Below are positions 8,450-16,370 of a stretch of DNA of 64,000 nt, piece by piece. The position numbers and the translations under genes were made by a program. The stretch lies in the NCBI RefSeq assembly GCF_041261205.1, contig NZ_JBGCCH010000017.1, positions 1 to 64,000 of the forward strand, read 5' to 3'. Every line of letters starts with the position of its first letter. The first letter of the stretch is position 1. This stretch comes from Catenulispora sp. MAP5-51 (lineage in GTDB: Bacteria; Actinomycetota; Actinomycetes; Streptomycetales; Catenulisporaceae). Under the pieces are notes generated by a model, which was not told the origin of the DNA, searched no databases, and worked only from the letters and a program-made list of their open reading frames with translations.

Positions 8450-8799
8450 ATACCCCAATGGCCCGCGGGGAGCAAACGCCTGCCAGCGTGCCGGTCCCGG
8501 CCTCTGAGGCCGCTGAGCTTAGGTTCGGGCCTGGAACTGCGCCGCTTCTTCTAGGCCGGGTCGGCGGGAAGTGGTTCACGTGATCTTGCGCGGCCGGTTC
8601 CTGCCAAGTGGCTTGAGGGCATGAGTGACGCAGTGCTACTGGGTGGCACGTGACGTGGTCAGGGTAGGCCGAGCGGCACGGTGGACATGATCTTGACAGC
8701 TCTCCGGAGGGCATTTTGCCGAGTGTTTGTCGCACGGCGAAAGATCAAGCAAGCGGTGACCGCTAAGCGAGCCCGGGTCGAATGGCTGACCTGAGGGCC
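8450..8799. other. Gap of about 350 bp without a supported gene
   Basis: Only a low-complexity reverse-strand ORF covers this stretch. No hairpin strong enough to call, no tRNA and no repeat were seen. It separates two genes that converge (8093-8449 forward, 8800-11598 reverse), so it probably holds terminators. Confidence 0.4.
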
Positions 8800-11598
8800 T
8801 CAACCACCCGCTCGAGCACTGATGGCTGCAAGGCGAACCTTCACTCGTTCAATGTCGAGGCGCAGGCCGAGCCGTTCGTAGATCACAAAGGCTTCGCGTA
8901 GGTACATGGTGCCTTGGGCGGGGTTACCCGTGGCGAGATGGTGTTCCGCGATGCCTTCGAGGGAGCAGGCTACGTCGTCGGGCTTGTTCAGTTCGCGGTT
9001 CATGGCCAGGGCCTGTTGGTAGAGGGCGAGTGCGTGGGTGCGATTGCCAGTGGCGGCAATCGTCGCGGCGTAATCGTTCAAGGCATAGGACTCGTTACCG
9101 CGGTGGCCGGTCTGGCGGTAGATCTCTAGGGCTCGTTCCTGAATGTGTAAGGCTCCCGGGAGATCTCCAGTCAGGAATCGCACTCGCCCCAGATCATTAA
9201 GGAGGTCGGCCTCGCCGACCGTGAAACCGAGCTGACGTACGATCTCTAGAGCCTGGGTGAAGGCTTCTGTAGCGCCCGGATAGTCATCGTTCGAAAGCCG
9301 GACATGCCCTAGGCCGTCCAAAGCCGCAGCAACTCCATGAGGGCTGCCAATCTGATGGTGGATCTGCATGGCCCGCTCCAGGGCGTGCGCAGCTTTTAGA
9401 GTGTCTCCGGTCGCATGCCACACACGCCCAAGTAGGGACAACGCGGTGGCTTCGCCCTGGCGGTTGCTGGTCTGTTCGGAGAGTTCAAGTGCCCGCGCTC
9501 CAGCATCTGCGGCTTCTGGGTAGTCCCCGGTCAAATAGCACACGTGCCCGAGGGTGGTCAGTGCGGCGGCGCGTGCATCGGGTTGGTCGAGACGTGCGGC
9601 CGCATCGGCGGCGGCTCGGTGGATCTCGATGTCACTCGGCCAGGCGCCTTCGGAGAACCAGATTTCGGAGAGTCCTGCTGCCAGAGAGATCGTGTGCTCG
9701 TCGAGGCCATGGGCGTGAGCGTGGGCGAAGGCGGCTTGGACGTTGGGGCGTTCGGCGCGTAGCCAGGCTCGGGCAGCAAGATGGTCCGCGAGGTTGGGGG
9801 CCTCCGCTGGCGGCGGCTGGTTCGGTGTGGGTTGTGACGGGCGCGAGATGGCTAGGGACGCGGCCCGAGCCGCTTTGGCAGTGTGGGCGTAGAAGTGCAG
9901 TAGCCGGTCGAGGGCTGCCTCGCGTTGTTCATCGGGATCGCTGGTCTTGGAATGGGAGCGAGCGTAGAAGCGGATCAGATCGTGCAAGCCGTAGCGGCGG
10001 TAGCCGGGTTCGGTCACCAGGTTGTCGCCATGCAGCCCATCCAGGTGTGCCCGGGCCTGGGCAAGGCCGGTTCCTGTGAGGGCTGCCGCGGCGTAAGCGT
10101 CCAGATCGCTACCCGGGTGCAGGGCCAGAAGACGAAGAAAGCGCCGCCGGGTCCGAGTTAGCGCCAGGTAGGACAGGTCGAATGCCGCTTCGACGGTGTG
10201 CTGTTCCGCACCGAGATTCAAGAGCCGGACTCGGGTCTCCTCGATCAGCTCGCTCACGGACCACGCTCGATGCCTGGTGTAGACGCGTGCGAGCAAGCTG
10301 ATCGCCAGCGGCAGGCATCCGGCCAGGGTGACCAAATGGGCCACCTGTTCCTCGTCGCCTTCTCCACGCGGGGCAAGACGAAGGAACATCGCCACCGCAT
10401 CTTGGAGCGGCAAGGCGTCCAGAAAGACCTCCGTCACGGGATAGGGCAGGTCGCCGAGGTGCCGGCGGCTGGTAATCAGTACCAGACTGCCCTCGCCGGC
10501 AGGCATCAGTGGGACAACCTGGGCGCTGCAAGCGGCGTTGTCCAACACCAGCAGCACTCGCCGACCGGCCATCCGGGCACGCCAGAGCGACGTGAGTTCC
10601 TCCAAGCCGGTGGGCAGTTGCAGTGGGTCCAGGCCGTCGCTGGTCAGGAATCCCGCGAGAGTGGCGGCCGGATCGGCCGGCGCCCGGCCGGCAGTGTGCG
10701 AATGTAGGTCGACGAATAGCTGCCCATCCGGGAATCGGTCAGCCAACAGGTGGGCGACGTGTACGGCCAGTGCGGTCTTGCCCACTCCCGGCATCCCGTC
10801 GATCGCATGAATCGACACCAACCTGCCGCCTGCTGCCGAAGCCGCCACGTGCGCAGCGATTTCATCGATCTCGGCTTCACGGCCGGTGAACGCGGCCGTA
10901 TCCGGTGGAAGCGATTTGAAGGCTACGCCCGTAGCGTCGGGCGGCAAGTGCCGGTTCCCCAGAAGCACCAATATCTGGTCCAACGAACCCTGCACTTGGC
11001 TGCGGTGCTCTGCTTGCGCCTGGTTCTCTGCGTGCTGGATAACCGTAGCCCGTTGCAGGTCGCGAATCCCGTTTCGCACTCCGTCGAGCAGTCCCGCGAA
11101 CTCGTCGAACCGCCCACCCAGCAACGCCACGCTCTCAGCGACCGCGATCTGCAGGTCCACGTCACCTTCGGCCAACGTTTCCAACAGCACCTGCTGCGCC
11201 CCACGCTCGCTCAATATGTGGGCTACCGCGTCACGCAACGTGGCCGCCTCCGGCCCGCCCCCGGCCATCCGCGCCTCGAGCTCGATCGCCACGGCCAGTT
11301 CCAGGTCTGCCGGTTCCCCGACGCCTTCCTGCGACCGCTGACTGACGGTGCTGATGATCACATCGGCCAGCACGTTTGAACCTATGGACCCGGCGGTGGC
11401 CAACCATGCGGCAATTGCCGGACCGATTGTTTGGCCCACCAACGCCACCGGGGCGACTGCGCTGGCGCACAACACCGCGATGAGCGACAGGCCCGAGACG
11501 CGCCGCACTACGCTGGCACGCGCCCCTAACTCTCGCAGCGCACGAAGCATCCGCCCACGTGCAACATCGGGCACGTCCGCCTGTCCATGTGCAGTCAT
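8800..11598 (-). CDS. STAND-type NTPase (NB-ARC) with N-terminal membrane segments and TPR array
   Basis: 932 aa from ATG 11596-11598, with GGGGAGG a few bases upstream. Residues about 36-85 hold two hydrophobic stretches (LSLIAVLCASAVAPVALVG and PAIAAWLATAGSIG), suggesting a membrane anchor. The NTPase core follows: Walker A GMPGVGKTAL at about 270, Walker B RRVLLVLDNAA at about 350, and ITSR at about 380. From about 620 to 915 there are repeated TPR units of about 40 aa (GDYPEAADAGARALELSEQ, DTLKAAHALERAMQIHHQ and others). This is the AfsR/SARP-like STAND layout without a DNA-binding or effector domain. Such proteins sense a ligand through the repeats and signal by ATP-driven assembly. The partner is not evident. 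Confidence 0.85.
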   Translation of the reverse strand: MTAHGQADVPDVARGRMLRALRELGARASVVRRVSGLSLIAVLCASAVAPVALVGQTIGPAIAAWLATAGSIGSNVLADVIISTVSQRSQEGVGEPADLELAVAIELEARMAGGGPEAATLRDAVAHILSERGAQQVLLETLAEGDVDLQIAVAESVALLGGRFDEFAGLLDGVRNGIRDLQRATVIQHAENQAQAEHRSQVQGSLDQILVLLGNRHLPPDATGVAFKSLPPDTAAFTGREAEIDEIAAHVAASAAGGRLVSIHAIDGMPGVGKTALAVHVAHLLADRFPDGQLFVDLHSHTAGRAPADPAATLAGFLTSDGLDPLQLPTGLEELTSLWRARMAGRRVLLVLDNAACSAQVVPLMPAGEGSLVLITSRRHLGDLPYPVTEVFLDALPLQDAVAMFLRLAPRGEGDEEQVAHLVTLAGCLPLAISLLARVYTRHRAWSVSELIEETRVRLLNLGAEQHTVEAAFDLSYLALTRTRRRFLRLLALHPGSDLDAYAAAALTGTGLAQARAHLDGLHGDNLVTEPGYRRYGLHDLIRFYARSHSKTSDPDEQREAALDRLLHFYAHTAKAARAASLAISRPSQPTPNQPPPAEAPNLADHLAARAWLRAERPNVQAAFAHAHAHGLDEHTISLAAGLSEIWFSEGAWPSDIEIHRAAADAAARLDQPDARAAALTTLGHVCYLTGDYPEAADAGARALELSEQTSNRQGEATALSLLGRVWHATGDTLKAAHALERAMQIHHQIGSPHGVAAALDGLGHVRLSNDDYPGATEAFTQALEIVRQLGFTVGEADLLNDLGRVRFLTGDLPGALHIQERALEIYRQTGHRGNESYALNDYAATIAATGNRTHALALYQQALAMNRELNKPDDVACSLEGIAEHHLATGNPAQGTMYLREAFVIYERLGLRLDIERVKVRLAAISARAGG

Positions 11599-11889
11599 CG
11601 AGCCTCCCCACGCACGCCCGACACCCTATCGATGAACCCTGAGTCTCCTCTCCAGCCGTCACCGCCTGTCAAGGAGTGAGCGGTGGCTCGAACACCCCTA
11701 CGTCGCGAGTCAACGCAACGACGTCCGCCGGTCGGTCTCCGATCGCGCGCAGGTGCTTCATATGTGGAAGCGGATGCGGGATCCTGAACTGACTTGATCG
11801 CCGATCGAGGCAGGTCGGCATCGGTACGGCGCCGCCGACACTGCTCCCGTTATGGCCGCCTCGGTGTAGATGTCGCTACTTCAGTGCAC
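11599..11889. other. Gap of about 290 bp, upstream of the STAND gene
   Basis: No gene is supported here. It contains the Shine-Dalgarno of the STAND gene and the presumed promoter; no clear operator or hairpin was found. Confidence 0.4.
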
Positions 11890-12780
11890 TCACGGCGCGG
11901 TTCCTTGATTCAAGCGAGGAAGCGCCTGCACCACGTAACGCCGAGCCGCGCCGCGAGAGAGCGGCGCAGGAAGCGATGCGGCAGCCTGATATGCGGCTGC
12001 GTTCCGCTCGCGCTCGTTCTGCGAGAACAGGCGCAGATCGCCGGACTGGATTTGGTCCCTCAGTGCTGCTTCGAAGGCGATGCGCTTCCGGCCGGGTCCT
12101 CGACCGCGGCGGAACGCTTGCGCCGGCGCCTTGGCGAGTGGGCTGTGCGCCTGGTGCGCTTGTTCTTCAGTCTTGGACGCGAAGCGTTCTGACACGCCGC
12201 CGGCTTCTTGGCGCAGTTGGTCACGGTGCCTGCTCCACATGAGCACCGGGAAGTTGATCCACAAGGCGGACCTGCGCCACATGCTGTGCTGCGCTTCTTC
12301 CCGCACCAGGACGTTGCGCAGGTTGGTGAGCAGGTGCTCCAGGAACACCGCGTACATCACCGGTGGTACCGCCGCGACGAGGTAGCCGCCGGGCGAGTGA
12401 GAGGGCGTGTGGAGCAGGTTCATGACCACGCTCGCCGCGGTGCATCCGAGGAGGGAGACCTTGGAAGCGGTATTGGCGCGGCGGTGCAGGGCCTCGTGGA
12501 GCCGGAGAAGGGAGATGCCGGCCGTGCCGGCGTCAAGGAGCAGGGCCCAGACTCTCGCCTCCGCCGCGAGGTCGCCGTTGTGGGCCAGGACGTACACCAC
12601 CTGCGCCTGGTACGACAGCCACGCGGAAGCGCACGCGAGTGCGAAAAGCAGGCAGGCGGGCAGGGCGAGGAGACCGTAGGCGAGCCAAGCCGGCAAGAGC
12701 GGGGCGTCGGGTGCGGGTGCCGGCGCTGGGGGCGCCGGTGCGATCGCGCGTACAGGCCAGACCGTATTCTGGTGAGACAT
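11890..12780 (-). CDS. DUF2637 protein (SpdB-like, mobile-element transfer/spread)
   Basis: 296 aa from ATG 12778-12780, with AGAGGAAGG upstream. After a Pro/Ala-rich N-terminus there are about four hydrophobic segments in residues 30-160 (LAYGLLALPACLLFALACA, LLGCTAASVVMNLL, LVAAVPPVMYAVFLEHLL). Then comes a basic, hydrophilic C-terminus (RRGRGPGRKRIAFEAALRD) ending in a putative DNA-binding helix. DUF2637 proteins are typical of actinomycete integrative and conjugative elements (SpdB group) and are linked to intramycelial spread. Rep, TraB and Xis are not seen nearby, so this is probably a remnant of such an element together with the recombinase at 17110. Confidence 0.7.
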   Translation of the reverse strand: MSHQNTVWPVRAIAPAPPAPAPAPDAPLLPAWLAYGLLALPACLLFALACASAWLSYQAQVVYVLAHNGDLAAEARVWALLLDAGTAGISLLRLHEALHRRANTASKVSLLGCTAASVVMNLLHTPSHSPGGYLVAAVPPVMYAVFLEHLLTNLRNVLVREEAQHSMWRRSALWINFPVLMWSRHRDQLRQEAGGVSERFASKTEEQAHQAHSPLAKAPAQAFRRGRGPGRKRIAFEAALRDQIQSGDLRLFSQNERERNAAAYQAAASLPAPLSRGAARRYVVQALPRLNQGTAP

Positions 12781-12858
12781 CAGGGGTGCCTTCCTCTGAT
12801 CAGGCCCCGATGGGATCCGCCAAGATCTTCACCGTCGGGGCCGCTTTGATCTCCGTGT

Positions 12859-13323
12859 TCAGCCGTTGGCCGCTTCCGCGCGTTCGTCGAGGAATCGCAG
12901 CCAGGAAGCCAGCAACTCGGCTTCGGTCACGCCGTGTAGCACGCTTCGGTGCCGGGCGAGACCAGCGTTGGCAATCCGGATCAGCGCACTTACGGCGATC
13001 GGATCGCCTGGTCCGCTTCTGGCTGTGTCGAGGCCGATGGCTGCGGGCGACGCCGCGCGGCTCAGGAACTCACGCCACGACGCGAGAAGCTGAGCCTCGT
13101 TGTCGCCGTGCAGCCGGTCTCCGTGCTCGACCAGCCCGTCGATAGCGACCCGAAGCAGTGTGTTCGCGGTGATCCGCTCGCCTTTGACGCTCCGGTCGTC
13201 GTGCAGCCGGCGGGCCAGGTGGTCCAGTTCGGTCTGCTGATCGGGGCGGATCAGTGCCTGTTTCGGGCGCGTTTTCGGCCGCACATTCGAGCCTTGCGGA
13301 ACATCACGGCCTAGGGGCGTCAT
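12859..13323 (-). CDS. Small protein made of two duplicated helical modules
   Basis: 154 aa from ATG 13321-13323, with GGAAGG 6-7 nt upstream. After a basic N-terminus (RPKTRPKQALIRPDQQTEL) it holds two related units of about 40 aa. The first contains ITANTLLRVAIDGLVEHGDR followed by LHGDNEAQLLASWREFL. The second contains IAVSALIRIANAGLARHRSV followed by LHGVTEAELLASWLRFL. Each resembles a ribbon-helix-helix/helical DNA-binding module of the sort found next to element replication and transfer genes. The DNA-binding role is inference. It is followed on the same strand by DUF2637 with a gap of about 80 bp, so the two may form an operon. Confidence 0.6.
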   Translation of the reverse strand: MTPLGRDVPQGSNVRPKTRPKQALIRPDQQTELDHLARRLHDDRSVKGERITANTLLRVAIDGLVEHGDRLHGDNEAQLLASWREFLSRAASPAAIGLDTARSGPGDPIAVSALIRIANAGLARHRSVLHGVTEAELLASWLRFLDERAEAANG

Positions 13324-13384
13324 CGCTTACCTTCCATCTGGGAACGGGTCACGGGCGTGTGGTTGTCCTACCTTTGTAGACCGG

Positions 13385-13396
13385 TATCGGCCGATA
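13385..13396. promoter_or_regulatory. 12-bp palindrome, candidate operator
   Basis: TATCGGCCGATA is self-complementary and lies 62 bp upstream of the 154-aa duplicated-module gene, in the intergenic region facing the small forward genes. Its position fits an operator for autoregulation, which is inference. Confidence 0.4.
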
Positions 13397-13467
13397 TCCA
13401 AAGAGATTCACTCTTTTGGAGGTCTAAAACCTTAAGAGTCCTGAGATACGGTGTTTGTGGAAACGCG

Positions 13468-13499
13468 GGAGGGGGCCGGGTTTGGGCCCGACCCCCTCC
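13468..13499. terminator. GC-rich hairpin, terminator or attenuator
   Basis: The arms 13468-13480 and 13487-13499 (13 bp, loop TTTGGG) pair with one C/A mismatch on the plus-strand RNA, which becomes a G/U pair on the minus-strand RNA. It could therefore work better for reverse transcripts. It precedes the leader of the 66-aa gene by about 15 bp. Confidence 0.55.
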
Positions 13500-13514
13500 G
13501 TACTCGCTCGACTC

Positions 13515-13557
13515 GGTGTTACCGCACCGGCCGGGCCAGGACCCCTACACAGGAGGG
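13515..13557 (+). repeat. Duplicated 5' leader, copy A
   Basis: This about 43-nt leader ends in the ribosome binding site AGGAGGG and matches 13842-13886 almost base for base (GGTGTTACCGC, GGCCGGGC, then CCCCTACACAGGAGG). It precedes GTG 13564. Confidence 0.75.
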
Positions 13558-13563
13558 ACTCCA

Positions 13564-13764
13564 GTGAGCCATTTTGCCATTCCCGGCGACGAGAACCTGC
13601 CCACGGAGGACGATGTCGCCCTCGGTCTCGACGGGGGCGGCATGATGTTCGCCCTCGGAATCGAGCCGCTCGGGCTATCGCTCATCCCGAAAGATCTGAC
13701 CTTCACCATCGTGCTTTTCGCTTTCAGCGCCGGCATCGATGCTGCGGGCTGGTGGAGCCGGTGA
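13564..13764 (+). CDS. Small hydrophobic protein, unknown
   Basis: 66 aa from GTG 13564, fixed by AGGAGGG at 13551-13557. It begins MSHFAIPGDENLPTEDDVAL, an acidic stretch. A hydrophobic C-terminal half follows (MMFALGIEPLGLSLI and LTFTIVLFAFSAGIDAAGWW), which may be one transmembrane segment. The next gene has the same leader and a similar MSxF start, so the pair probably arose by duplication of the expression signal. Small genes of this kind accompany DUF2637 in actinomycete elements, but no family is recognised. Confidence 0.6.
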   Translation: MSHFAIPGDENLPTEDDVALGLDGGGMMFALGIEPLGLSLIPKDLTFTIVLFAFSAGIDAAGWWSR

Positions 13765-13841
13765 CCGATCAGTATTGACGCTTCGCGTCCACATCATCGC
13801 GGGTCGAGTCGACGCTCGCCCGACAAAAGTACCGCTCGGCT

Positions 13842-13886
13842 GGTGTTACCGCGCTGGCCGGGCTCAGGACACCCCTACACAGGAGG
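13842..13886 (+). repeat. Duplicated 5' leader, copy B
   Basis: It is near-identical to 13515-13557, with two short insertions and a few substitutions, and ends in AGGAGG. It precedes GTG 13892 and is separated from copy A by about 330 bp. Confidence 0.75.
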
Positions 13887-13891
13887 ATTCC

Positions 13892-14101
13892 GTGTCTCAG
13901 TTCGTCATGTCCCGGCGTGAGTTCGCCGGGGTGGTGGTCAGAATGGCCACAGCAGCTGTCGCAACCCCGGATCCGGACCGGCGGCGTCAGGTTGTGGCTC
14001 TCGGCTGGATCTCGCGTTCTGGTGGCCAAGTTGTCATCTCCGGCCGCCTAGCGGAGGCGGATGCCGCTCGCAATGTGGCTGGCGGTGACGGCCGTGATTG
14101 A
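13892..14101 (+). CDS. Small protein sharing the duplicated leader, unknown
   Basis: 69 aa from GTG 13892, with AGGAGG at 13881-13886. It begins MSQFVMSRREFAGVVVRMAT; the start resembles the upstream 66-aa protein only in the first few residues. It then has a short Ala/Val segment and a polar C-terminus. No domain is recognised. Its end overlaps the next gene by 41 bp. Confidence 0.5.
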   Translation: MSQFVMSRREFAGVVVRMATAAVATPDPDRRRQVVALGWISRSGGQVVISGRLAEADAARNVAGGDGRD

Positions 14102-14381
14102 CCTTGATGAAAGCCACCTCGCCATGGCCTGTATCACCGACGCCTTGTTCTGTTCCGAGGTGGAAGCAGGGAATGTACTCACTGGTGCCCAGGTGGCCGA
14201 AGCCATCAGCGCGGCTTTGAAAGCGCATAGGGATTGGAACGGGCTGACTCGGGCGGTCCGCGCGGCGTTTGCCGAGGCGCCCGAGGAAGCGGCCAGTCGC
14301 GAACGGTGGTGCCAGCAGGTCGCCGAGGCCGCGCTCGGTTGGGCCGACATCGTGCTCGACTGCGGCGACCTCCCGGCATGA
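14061..14381 (+). CDS. Hypothetical small protein
   Basis: 106 aa from ATG 14061 (GGAGG at 14053-14057 is only 3 nt away). GTG 14094 in the same frame is an alternative. The composition is normal for a coding sequence (AVIDLDESHLAMACITDALF, later AISAALKAHRDWNGLTRAVRA), mainly helical and acidic. No family is recognised. It is probably translationally coupled to 13892-14101 and is followed by a strong terminator. Confidence 0.5.
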   Translation: MPLAMWLAVTAVIDLDESHLAMACITDALFCSEVEAGNVLTGAQVAEAISAALKAHRDWNGLTRAVRAAFAEAPEEAASRERWCQQVAEAALGWADIVLDCGDLPA

Positions 14382-14439
14382 GGCGTCTGCTGTTCGCCCT
14401 AGTGAACAGATCGAAGTTGGTGCAGCAGCGCCAATGACT

Positions 14440-14489
14440 GATGAAGGCCGGTGGTTCTGGGCTTGGTCCCAGAACCACCGGCCTTCATC
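14440..14489. terminator. Bidirectional terminator, 22-bp perfect stem
   Basis: The arms 14440-14461 and 14468-14489 are exact reverse complements around the loop CTTGGT. It sits between the converging genes ending at 14381 and 14559. Confidence 0.9.
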
Positions 14490-14558
14490 GCGGTCTGCCT
14501 GGCTGGGCCCGAAGATGACGACCCACGCTGGCGTGGGCGCGTGAGGCGGAGGAAGGAC

Positions 14559-14927
14559 TCAGGTGCGGACGGTCGTTCTCTCGATCGCCTCGAAGACATC
14601 CGAGTTCGTCTCCTGCTGCCATTCGGGCTGGCCACTCCAGTCGGCAACGTAGCTCGGCTTCGGGTCCTCGAAGTGCTTGTAGATCTGGACGATCCAGCAC
14701 AGCGACACGAAGCGGCCCTTCTGCTCACGCGTGAGCTTGCCGGCCGAGCCGCTGCTCGCTGTCAGGAAGTCGTGCACCTGGCCGTAGACTCCGCTCGCCG
14801 CCTCGCGCTCCCATGCCGGCGTCTCCTCCAACGGCGAGATGTAGCCGGGCTTCGGCTCGCCGGGGTAGTGAGCTTTGACGCCCGCGATCCAGGCTTCGCG
14901 GAAGATGCGGCCGTGGTCTTCGTTCAA
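14559..14927 (-). CDS. Hypothetical protein with an internal duplication
   Basis: 122 aa. The only in-frame start is TTG 14925-14927, preceded by GAAGGGA. The two halves are related. The first has HYPGEPKPGYISPLEETPAW followed by EREAASGVYGQVHDF; the second has HFEDPKPSYVADWSGQPEW followed by QQETNSDVFEAIE. The shared pattern is xxPKPxYxxxxxxxPxWxxExxxxVxxxI. The family is familiar from streptomycete genomes but unnamed here. It is soluble, with no signal peptide. It lies at the end of a reverse-strand run of unknown genes. Confidence 0.65.
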   Translation of the reverse strand: MNEDHGRIFREAWIAGVKAHYPGEPKPGYISPLEETPAWEREAASGVYGQVHDFLTASSGSAGKLTREQKGRFVSLCWIVQIYKHFEDPKPSYVADWSGQPEWQQETNSDVFEAIERTTVRT

Positions 14928-15008
14928 GGTGGGTCCCTTCAGGAGTCGGCGGTGACAGGCGATGGGGTGTTGGTTCCGCTATGGAGGACGCGGTGGGATG
15001 CCGCGGTC

Positions 15009-15656
15009 TCAGCCGTGCAGACCCCAGTTGTCCAAGCCGGAGTAGACGATTGCCGTCTGGGATCTGGGTGTGGAGAGGCACTGGGCCTCTCCCGTGTAGA
15101 TCGCGATGAGCGAGCCCGGTCCCCGCCACCAGGTATCGGCCAGTCCGGCGATCTCTGGAACCGGCTCATAGGCTTTGAGCTGGAGAGCGTCGACATCGTC
15201 GCCCGTAACCTTCGTGACCGTCTTGGCCCATATAGATGCGTGGTGTGCCAGCGCGACCGACTCCACCCAGCCTTCGATGGTCTTGTGGAGAGCGACCCAT
15301 GAGCCGCCGTGGATGCCGAACTTGTCGTTCGGGCCGATCAGGAAGGAATAAGGGATCGCCGTTCGCTGCGCTCCGGCCTCGAACCACCAGCCTTGACCCA
15401 ACGAATCATCCGGCGTGTCCGGGCTTAAGATCTTGGGGCCACCGTCGTAAACCGGGGCGGGAGGCAGCGCCAGCCCGCCCCAACGCTTCGCGAAGGCTGC
15501 CACCCTGTCGACTTCCGCAGCGGGGATACCGAGGTCAAGCCACCGCTCCTGATATTTGTCAACGTTCAGGGAACCGACCCGGAGGCCGTGAGCGCGGACA
15601 AAGGACCGTGCCCGATGGGTGAGCCCGTCAGGGACATCGGCGAGGTGGAGGTTCAC
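15009..15656 (-). CDS. SUKH-like hypothetical protein
   Basis: 215 aa from GTG 15654-15656. A TAGCGT box at 15664-15669 lies exactly 7 nt upstream and supports this start as leaderless. VAAFAKRWGGLALPPAPVYDG, followed by a hydrophobic/Trp-rich middle (GGSWVALHKTIEGWVES), is reminiscent of SUKH-type immunity folds, with an acidic C-terminal half. The assignment is weak. It stands among other unknown small genes (14559, 15714, 16371) that look like immunity or accessory cargo. Confidence 0.55.
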   Translation of the reverse strand: MNLHLADVPDGLTHRARSFVRAHGLRVGSLNVDKYQERWLDLGIPAAEVDRVAAFAKRWGGLALPPAPVYDGGPKILSPDTPDDSLGQGWWFEAGAQRTAIPYSFLIGPNDKFGIHGGSWVALHKTIEGWVESVALAHHASIWAKTVTKVTGDDVDALQLKAYEPVPEIAGLADTWWRGPGSLIAIYTGEAQCLSTPRSQTAIVYSGLDNWGLHG

Positions 15657-15713
15657 CCTTCGGACGCTATACCCGCCGGTGCGGCCAGTACCCCGCGTGC
15701 CAGCCTGTTTTGC

Positions 15714-16211
15714 TCAGCTGAAGGAGGGATCTGCCAGCATGACGGTGCGGTCGAGGGCCGGGTCGAAGCCGAGGACGGGATGTGACCGGCTCCCACCCTC
15801 GGTTGTCATAACCACCGGTTTGCCCAGCTCGCGCCCGATAGCCGCCAGCAGGTCGCAGAGGACGTCGACTCCCTCTTGGCCTTGCAGTTCCCGCAGGTCG
15901 ACATCGAATTCGATCTCGTCGGCCGACATGATCCTGAAGATCGTGAGAACGCCGGGAACCGGCCAGACCCGCAGCTCGGCGATCTCAGCGTCGTCCGGAC
16001 GGGCGAGCACGACGGCGGCTGGCGGTAACGGTAGCACCGTGAGGCCTTCGGAGTACTGCTGCTGCCAGCCGCGTGTCTGGGCCAGGTCGAACAGGGCCTG
16101 CCATTCCCGAGTCGAGGTGCCGGGAACGTAGATGTCGGGCAGCGGCCCCATGAGGTCGGGGTCGAAGAAGTTCTTGACCTCGTCCCAGAGGAGATCCGCC
16201 ATGCCGCCCAT
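15714..16211 (-). CDS. Hypothetical protein, immunity-like
   Basis: 165 aa from ATG 16209-16211, with a second ATG three codons in that may be the true start (MADLLWDEVKNFFDPDLMG). It is an acidic alpha/beta protein without signal peptide or membrane segment. The pattern WDEVxxFFDPDLMGxLPDxxVxGTS followed by WQALFDL recurs in actinomycete proteins of unknown function as far as recalled. The context of short reverse-strand genes suggests accessory cargo. Confidence 0.6.
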   Translation of the reverse strand: MGGMADLLWDEVKNFFDPDLMGPLPDIYVPGTSTREWQALFDLAQTRGWQQQYSEGLTVLPLPPAAVVLARPDDAEIAELRVWPVPGVLTIFRIMSADEIEFDVDLRELQGQEGVDVLCDLLAAIGRELGKPVVMTTEGGSRSHPVLGFDPALDRTVMLADPSFS

Positions 16212-16370
16212 GCTGCCCTGACAGGCGGCGGGACGCAGCCCGATTACGTCATCGGGTTCCGGTTCATCGCTATGACCGGCAGCAGTGTCGCCTGGGCTGG
16301 GAGCCGATCTGCCGTGGCGTGGACCCGGCCGGGGTGGGAATGTCGGCGAGGCGTTCCGGCAGTCTGTCCA

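Noticed and set aside
8178-8735. 185-aa reverse ORF
   Set aside because: Arg/Pro/Ser-rich shadow of the small forward gene and of non-coding DNA.
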